A stretch of 9,006 nt of DNA, taken from contig DAOTTI010000283.1 in assembly GCA_034437795.1 (NCBI GenBank), positions 1 through 9,006 of the forward strand. The letters run 5' to 3'. Shown here one piece after another: positions 6,281 through 9,006 of this stretch. The stretch's first letter is position 1. Each line of letters starts with the position of its first letter. Made by a program: the position numbers and the translations under genes. The notes under the pieces were generated by a model, which had not been told where the DNA came from, did no database searches, and saw only the letters and a list, made by a program, of their open reading frames with translations. This stretch comes from DAOTTI01 sp034437795 (GTDB lineage Bacteria; Chloroflexota; UBA11872; UBA12225).

Positions 6281-6371
6281 AACCACGCCCCCGCACGGGG
6301 GGCTACCTCTTCCTCCCCGACGCGCAACGTGCCGAAGGGGAAACCACGCCCCCGCACGGGGGGCTACCTCT
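6281..6371. repeat. Two perfect 30-bp direct repeats, 61-bp period, each forming a GC hairpin
   Basis: Copies at 6281-6310 and 6342-6371 are identical and separated by 31 bp. Each contains the near-palindrome GCCCCCGCACGGGGGGC. On the minus strand a copy runs from AGAGGTAGCCCCCC through GTGCGGGGGCGTGGTT. They lie in the 233-bp spacer between the IscA-like gene and the HMA gene. The hairpins could end or attenuate the upstream transcript, though no T-run follows. Size and spacing are CRISPR-like, but there are only two copies and no cas gene. Confidence 0.7.
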
Positions 6372-6387
6372 CCCGGCGTCAGCAGGT

Positions 6388-6675
6388 TCAGCCGCAGGCC
6401 GCCGGCAGCGCCAGCGCCAGCTCGCCTTGCTCGACCACCAGCTCGGCAGCGTCAAGAGCGTCCGCCGCTGGCGGGTCGAGGAAGAGGCGCACGCCGCCGG
6501 TTTCCACCACGACATCGCCGGGCGCAGGCCGCGGAGCCATCTCTAGCTCAAAGGCAGCTCCCCCACCCTCGCCCGGCAAGGCCGCCGCGGTGATACGGAG
6601 GCCGCCGCCGGCGACGCCCTCATCCGCCAGGAGGCGCTGGATCAGCTGCCGCGCCTCGCCGGTCACGCGGATCAT
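6388..6675 (-). CDS. IscA/HesB-like protein lacking the conserved cysteines
   Basis: A 95-residue protein resembling the A-type Fe-S carrier fold: MIRVTGEARQLIQRLLADEG, GLRITAAALPGEGGGAAFEL, then GDVVVETGGVRLFLDPPAAD and a C-terminal strand. In true IscA/HesB proteins the PGGCSGF loop and a C-terminal CGCG motif supply three cysteine ligands. Here the loop reads PGEGGGAAF with no Cys, and the only Cys is residue 94 (PAACG). It is therefore unlikely to bind an Fe-S cluster alone. Such degenerate HesB-like proteins occur in many high-GC bacteria without a known role. Start ATG 6675 lies 6 nt after the stop of the Cys-rich peptide gene, with AAGG upstream inside that gene, so the two are co-transcribed and possibly translationally coupled. 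The upstream MerR-type promoter at 6853-6884 implies metal induction. Confidence 0.75.
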   Translation of the reverse strand: MIRVTGEARQLIQRLLADEGVAGGGLRITAAALPGEGGGAAFELEMAPRPAPGDVVVETGGVRLFLDPPAADALDAAELVVEQGELALALPAACG

Positions 6676-6681
6676 GGGCGG

Positions 6682-6777
6682 CTACCTTGGGCCGCCACAG
6701 CCGCACGGGCAACGGCAGGGATAGCCGCTGCCGGCGGGCTTGCGTATCACCTTGACGACCTTCTTCGTCGTGGCCAT
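6682..6777 (-). CDS. 31-residue cysteine-rich (CxCxCxC) peptide
   Basis: A small gene of 32 codons. ATG 6777 is preceded by AGGGGGT about 6 nt upstream, and it ends in TAG (6684-6682). The product has a basic N-terminal half, MATTKKVVKVIRKPAGSG, then YPCRCPCGCGGPR: four cysteines at residues 21, 23, 25 and 27 in a CxCxCxC array. It is cytoplasmic, with no signal peptide. The strong Shine-Dalgarno, the dedicated MerR-type promoter (6853-6884) and the tight 6-nt gap to the IscA-like gene support it as a real gene. By its composition it could act as a minimal metallothionein or a metal/Fe-S ligand donor. I know no named family for it, and the function is inferred. Confidence 0.7.
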   Translation of the reverse strand: MATTKKVVKVIRKPAGSGYPCRCPCGCGGPR

Positions 6778-6852
6778 GATCTACCCCCTGGTTTGAGGTT
6801 TCACCGGAACGTACCGCCCGCCCGTCGCGGGGCGGCAGTGGTACCCATCCAC

Positions 6853-6884
6853 ACCGTACACCCTCCCCCTTGGGGCAATGTCAA
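6853..6884 (-). promoter_or_regulatory. MerR-type promoter of the Cys-rich peptide / IscA-like operon
   Basis: On the minus strand, -35 TTGACA (6884-6879), a 20-bp spacer, -10 TACGGT (6858-6853). The dyad ACCCTCC / GCAATGT (6860-6881) is less symmetric than the other two but has the same 8-bp gap and register. The -35 overlaps the TGA stop of merR1 (6883-6881), so this is a second promoter directly behind the regulator gene. It leaves a leader of about 70 nt before the ATG at 6777. Confidence 0.75.
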
Positions 6885-7360
6885 GAGGCCGGCGGGTCCG
6901 CGGGGACGGCCGCGGCCGCCACTTCCTCCGGCGCCACCGGCAGGCAGGCGCAGTTCACGTCGAACCCGTGGCAGGCGCAGGGCGGCGCCTGGCAGGCAAG
7001 CATGGCCACCTGTCGCCGCTTCTGGAGGGACGCCCGCAGCGCCTGGAGTTCGGCAATCTGGCGTTCGCACTTTTCAAGCTTGGCGTCCAGCAGGGCGGCC
7101 ACGTGCGCCCGCAGCGCCTCGGACTCGCCGGCCTTGGCGGTCTCGAAGAGCTGCTTGATCTCATCGAGGGTCAGGCCCAGCAGCTTGGCCCGCCGAATGA
7201 ACTGGAGCTGGCCGATCGCGACCGGCGAGTACATGCGGTACCGGTTGGCGGCGCGTTCCGGCGGGTCGAGAAGGCCGAGCGCCTCGTAGTACCGGATGGC
7301 CTTGACCGTCATCCCCACGCGTTGCGCTAGCTGGCCGATCCGCAATCGGTGGTCCGTCAC
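6881..7360 (-). CDS. MerR-family metal-responsive regulator with C-terminal cysteine cluster
   Basis: A 159-residue MerR activator/repressor. The winged-helix DNA-binding region is LRIGQLAQRVGMTVKAIRYY (about 6-25), then EALGLLDPPE and NRYRMYS. A long dimerisation helix follows (about 80-118, HVAALLDAKLEKCERQIAEL). The C-terminus is unusual, with Cys at 123, 128, 130, 137 and 139 (MLACQAPPCACHGFDVNCAC) plus Cys98. At the start of the dimer helix, where CueR has Ser and ZntR/MerR have Cys, the aligned residue is Arg84 (LRAHV). GTG 7360 is chosen because the conserved domain begins 5 residues later and the MerR-type promoter at 7394-7425 lies just upstream; an upstream in-frame start at 7567 would bury that promoter. 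It likely autoregulates and drives the peptide/IscA-like operon and the ATPase. The metal is probably a soft ion such as Cu(I), unproven. Confidence 0.88.
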   Translation of the reverse strand: MTDHRLRIGQLAQRVGMTVKAIRYYEALGLLDPPERAANRYRMYSPVAIGQLQFIRRAKLLGLTLDEIKQLFETAKAGESEALRAHVAALLDAKLEKCERQIAELQALRASLQKRRQVAMLACQAPPCACHGFDVNCACLPVAPEEVAAAAVPADPPAS

Positions 7361-7393
7361 GCCCACTACTCTTGGCCTGGGTATCTCGGAATG

Positions 7394-7425
7394 AGCGTAC
7401 ACCTTCCTCTCGGGGGGAGGGTCAA
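7394..7425 (-). promoter_or_regulatory. MerR-type promoter of merR1 (autoregulatory)
   Basis: On the minus strand, -35 TTGACC (7425-7420), a 20-bp spacer, -10 TACGCT (7399-7394). The dyad at 7401-7422 has half-sites ACCTTCC and GGAGGGT separated by 8 bp, matching 8 of 11 symmetric positions. It begins with the same ACCTTCC as the ATPase operator. The predicted mRNA start near 7387 gives about 27 nt before the GTG at 7360. Confidence 0.8.
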
Positions 7426-7765
7426 GTCGACCGCCGCGGCTGGATGAGCAGGGCGGCCAGGCCAGCAGGTCGCCGGGCCTGCCTCTGGCCATTGGCTCCC
7501 CTGAAGCAATAGCAAGGTGCATGGCGACTGGCCCGCTGGCCCGGATGTGCACGGGCGGAGCCCTCACGCCAGGTCATTGCTCCCCCTTGCTGCTCCGCAC
7601 CGGATTCTTCGCATGTGGAGCCCTCACCCTAACCCTCTCTCTTTAGGAGACCCTCCCGTTGGGGGAGGGAAACTCCTCGCTGGCGGTGACCAGTCCAGGC
7701 GACGAGCCGCGGGAGGTGCGCTGGTAGTTGCCAACTGGCCCGGCTATCGCCGGGTCTGTGGCCGG
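7426..7765. other. Gene-free spacer with inverted repeats between merR1 and merR2
   Basis: No convincing gene on either strand. It contains CCCTCCC (7651-7657) / GGGAGGG (7663-7669), a perfect 7-bp stem preceded by CCCTCACCCTAACCCTCTCT (7621-7640). That composition resembles GC-rich dispersed intergenic repeats and the element at 2715-2741. An 11-bp direct repeat GGAGCCCTCAC occurs at 7557-7567 and 7617-7627. Close to merR2 lies the hairpin listed separately. Confidence 0.5.
7739..7754 (-). terminator. Hairpin just downstream of merR2; possible terminator
   Basis: CCCGGC (7739-7744), loop TATC, and GCCGGG (7749-7754) form a perfect 6-bp stem, 11 nt past the merR2 stop codon on the minus strand. 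A second small palindrome, AGTTGCCAACT (7727-7737), follows. No T-run is present, so intrinsic termination is uncertain. Confidence 0.4.
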
Positions 7766-8242
7766 TCACACTGGGGCGATGGGGCCCCGCACGGGCTCGG
7801 TTCGAGCCGAGGGTTGGTGCTGCTCGATAATCCCGCAGACGCAGGCGTCCGCAGCCGCCGTTCGTGACGCTTCGTCGCGCAGCGTGATGAGCTCGCGGCG
7901 AACGTCGGCCAGGGCGCGAAGCTGCCGGTCGATGGCCGCCAGCTTCTGCTCGAGCAGGGCCCGTACGTGCTCACAGGGCGCCTTGCCGTCTCGCCTGATG
8001 GTGAGCACCTGCTTGATCTCCTCGAGCGTGAGGCCAATCGCCTTGGCCTTGCCGATAAAACGGAGCCGTTCCAGGTCATCCTGGCCGTACCGGCGGTAGC
8101 CGGACGAGGTGCGCTGGGGCTCCGGCAGCAGGCCGATCTGTTCGTAGTAGCGAATGGTCTTCGGATTAAGCCCCAGCGCGGCGGCCAGCTCCCCAATGCG
8201 GAACGGCCGCGCACCGGCGTCAGCCACGCTCGAATGCGGCAT
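7766..8242 (-). CDS. MerR-family heavy-metal-responsive regulator (ZntR/CadR-like cysteine pattern)
   Basis: A 158-residue regulator. The HTH region is FRIGELAAALGLNPKTIRYY (14-33) then EQIGLLPEPQRT, with SGYRRYGQDDLERLRFIGKA and LTLEEIKQVL. The dimer helix is EHVRALLEQKLAAIDRQLRA (91-110). Metal-site cysteines are Cys90 (APCEHV, the position diagnostic for divalent-metal sensors of the MerR/ZntR/CadR/PbrR type) and Cys134/Cys136 (ACVCGIIEQH). This pattern is that of proteins annotated as heavy-metal-responsive regulators, usually for Zn, Cd, Pb or Hg. ATG 8242 follows GGTGAG about 10 nt upstream. The gene is divergent from the CcdA-like gene. It differs from merR1 in having the dimer-helix Cys, so the two regulators probably sense different metals or redox states. 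Its targets are not obvious. The inverted repeats at 8259-8328 are candidate sites. Confidence 0.88.
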   Translation of the reverse strand: MPHSSVADAGARPFRIGELAAALGLNPKTIRYYEQIGLLPEPQRTSSGYRRYGQDDLERLRFIGKAKAIGLTLEEIKQVLTIRRDGKAPCEHVRALLEQKLAAIDRQLRALADVRRELITLRDEASRTAAADACVCGIIEQHQPSARTEPVRGPIAPV

Positions 8243-8328
8243 CGTGATCTCTCACCGACTATCGTACCTATCCTGCCTGCCCCTGTCGGCTGTGGGCCTA
8301 CGATAGACGGTCGTACTCACACCGAGTA
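8243..8328 (-). promoter_or_regulatory. merR2 upstream region: weak promoter candidate and inverted repeats
   Basis: On the minus strand CCGACA, 17 bp and TACGAT (-10 at about 8267-8262) form a weak sigma70-like promoter about 20 nt before the merR2 ATG. CTATCGTA (8259-8266) and TACGATAG (8299-8306) form an 8-bp inverted repeat flanking it, and TACTC (8314-8318) / GAGTA (8324-8328) form a second dyad. The pair could be an operator. It does not look like the ACCTTCC-type dyads used elsewhere in the window. Confidence 0.35.
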
Positions 8329-8335
8329 GAATGTC

Positions 8336-8444
8336 CTGCCGCGGGCCTGGCGTCGCAGCAAGTGGATGCGGGTATGGCGGGGATGTGCTTTACTGTCAGC
8401 AGGAGGGACTGCCGCGGGCCTGGCGTCGCAGCAAGTGGATGCGG
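8336..8444. repeat. Two perfect 36-bp direct repeats, 73-bp period, upstream of the CcdA-like gene
   Basis: Copies at 8336-8371 and 8409-8444 are identical, beginning CTGCCGCGGGCCTGG and ending AAGTGGATGCGG, with 37 bp between them. They lie in the merR2/CcdA-like intergenic region. The period is not a multiple of three, so it is not a repeated protein segment. CCGC near the left and GCGG at the right make weak terminal inverted ends. Only two copies are present. It could be a duplicated regulator site, a small duplication, or a minimal CRISPR-like unit. Confidence 0.75.
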
Positions 8445-8577
8445 ACCGGCTCGGCGAATAAGGTCCCGCTGCGGGGAGGCCTGTCCGGCAAGGGGCGGCG
8501 GGGGTGCGCCCGCGCGCGAGGCGTTCATCTCACGCTTCTTGATCTATGTTCTGAAGGCCCGGGGCGTGAGTGGCTCC

Positions 8578-9006
8578 ATGCACGAGTTGGCGACAAGCTG
8601 GTACATGCTGCTCAGTACGCTGAACGCCGCGGTAGCGGGGCCGCTGCGCGCCCTGGCCGACGGCGCGGGCCTGCCGCTGGTCAGCGCGTTCCTCTTCGGC
8701 CTGATTGGCGCCACGGCGCCCTGCCAGCTGACGACGAACGCGGGTGCGCTGGCCTACCTTGTGCGCTGCGCCGCTGCCCCCGACAGCCGGGGCGCTGTGG
8801 CCGGCAGCGCGCTGGCCTACATCCTGGGTAAGGCGCTGGTGTACACCATCCTGGGTGCGGCCGTGATCTTCTTCGGACGCCAGATCATGCCGGTGCCGCT
8901 CATCGTGCTCGCGCGCCGGCTGCTCGGGCCGTTCATGATCCTGCTCGGCCTGCACCTGCTGCGACTGGTACCGCTACGCATCTCACTGGGACAGGGATGG
9001 TCGGAA
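8578..9006 (+). CDS. CcdA/TauE-like membrane protein with APC motif (partial, C-terminus beyond window)
   Basis: At least 143 residues, running off the right edge. Segments: MHELATSWYMLLSTLNAAVA (amphipathic start), helix about 32-46 (LPLVSAFLFGLIGAT) with APCQLTTN (47-54), helix about 73-97 (VAGSALAYILGKALVYTILG), and helix about 113-131 (RLLGPFMILLGLHLLRL), ending ISLGQGWSE. A Pro-Cys pair in the first helix and a GK in the second are typical of the CcdA/DsbD-gamma and sulfite-exporter TauE/SafE-like families. The APCQ(L/F)T.N form occurs in a subgroup that I remember from metal or redox clusters. The likely role is moving reducing equivalents across the membrane to extracytoplasmic thiol proteins, such as the TlpA-like protein at the left edge. 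Its second redox cysteine, if present, lies beyond the window. In-frame GTG 8566 (GAAGG 8 nt upstream) is an alternative start; the frame stays open upstream to at least 8374. Confidence 0.78.
   Translation, partial: MHELATSWYMLLSTLNAAVAGPLRALADGAGLPLVSAFLFGLIGATAPCQLTTNAGALAYLVRCAAAPDSRGAVAGSALAYILGKALVYTILGAAVIFFGRQIMPVPLIVLARRLLGPFMILLGLHLLRLVPLRISLGQGWSE

Noticed and set aside
6281..6371. Calling a CRISPR array
   Set aside because: Only two repeats, no cas genes in the window, and the repeat lacks the usual conserved 3' tail. Kept as a repeat and listed as a finding only.
7361..7567. Upstream start for merR1 at 7567
   Set aside because: It would place the MerR-type promoter (7394-7425) inside the gene, and the added sequence has no family similarity. 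The winged-helix domain begins right after GTG 7360.
8331..8831. Plus-strand open frame starting at 8331 with a Cys-rich beginning
   Set aside because: It overlaps the CcdA-like gene in another frame, and only the CcdA-like frame gives membrane helices and the APC motif.
8530..8955. Minus-strand open frame opposite the CcdA-like gene
   Set aside because: Charged, Gln/Arg-rich antisense shadow of a clear membrane protein.

Overview
This is a GC-rich bacterial window that reads as a metal (probably copper) homeostasis and extracytoplasmic thiol-redox cluster. The GC bias, the MerR-type promoters and the protein families (Asp-box repeat protein, DUF2933-like protein, P1B ATPase with a C-terminal extracytoplasmic domain) would fit a Chloroflexota-type organism such as the Thermomicrobia/Sphaerobacter group. 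That assignment rests on memory of families and is not proven here.

Layout. Left edge, minus strand: the N-terminal part of a membrane-anchored TlpA/ResA-type thioredoxin with a WCAPC active site, running off the window. It is divergent from a plus-strand series: an Asp-box (BNR-like) beta-propeller protein (443-1519), a DUF1573-type lipoprotein (1613-2077) whose frame carries one internal TGA followed by a stable hairpin, and a DUF2933-like membrane protein with a C-terminal coiled coil (2171-2671). Convergent to these lies a long minus-strand block, read from high to low coordinates: merR1 (7360-6881), a 31-residue CxCxCxC peptide (6777-6682), a cysteine-poor IscA/HesB-like protein (6675-6388), a 77-residue HMA-domain metallochaperone (6154-5921), and a 986-residue P1B-type ATPase (5835-2875) with an extra C-terminal domain. 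A second MerR regulator (8242-7766, minus) sits to the right. The right edge holds the start of a plus-strand CcdA/TauE-like membrane protein with an APC motif.

How it may work. Three minus-strand promoters (before merR1, the Cys-rich peptide and the ATPase) share one architecture: a TTGACC/A -35, exactly 20 bp of spacer holding a dyad that starts ACC[T/C]TCC, and a TACNNT -10. This is the signature of MerR-family metal activators, so one regulator probably controls all three units. The HMA protein and ATPase would bind and export metal. The small CxCxCxC peptide may buffer it. The CcdA-like and TlpA-like proteins at the two edges would carry electrons outward to thiol proteins, possibly including the DUF1573 lipoprotein.

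Most worth a second look: the in-frame TGA with a SECIS-like hairpin (selenoprotein or nonsense mutation); the ATPase with YPC instead of CPC and other changed transmembrane ligand positions; its fused C-terminal domain; and the Cys-rich peptide paired with a Cys-poor IscA-like protein. Two two-copy direct repeats (30 bp and 36 bp) remain unexplained.
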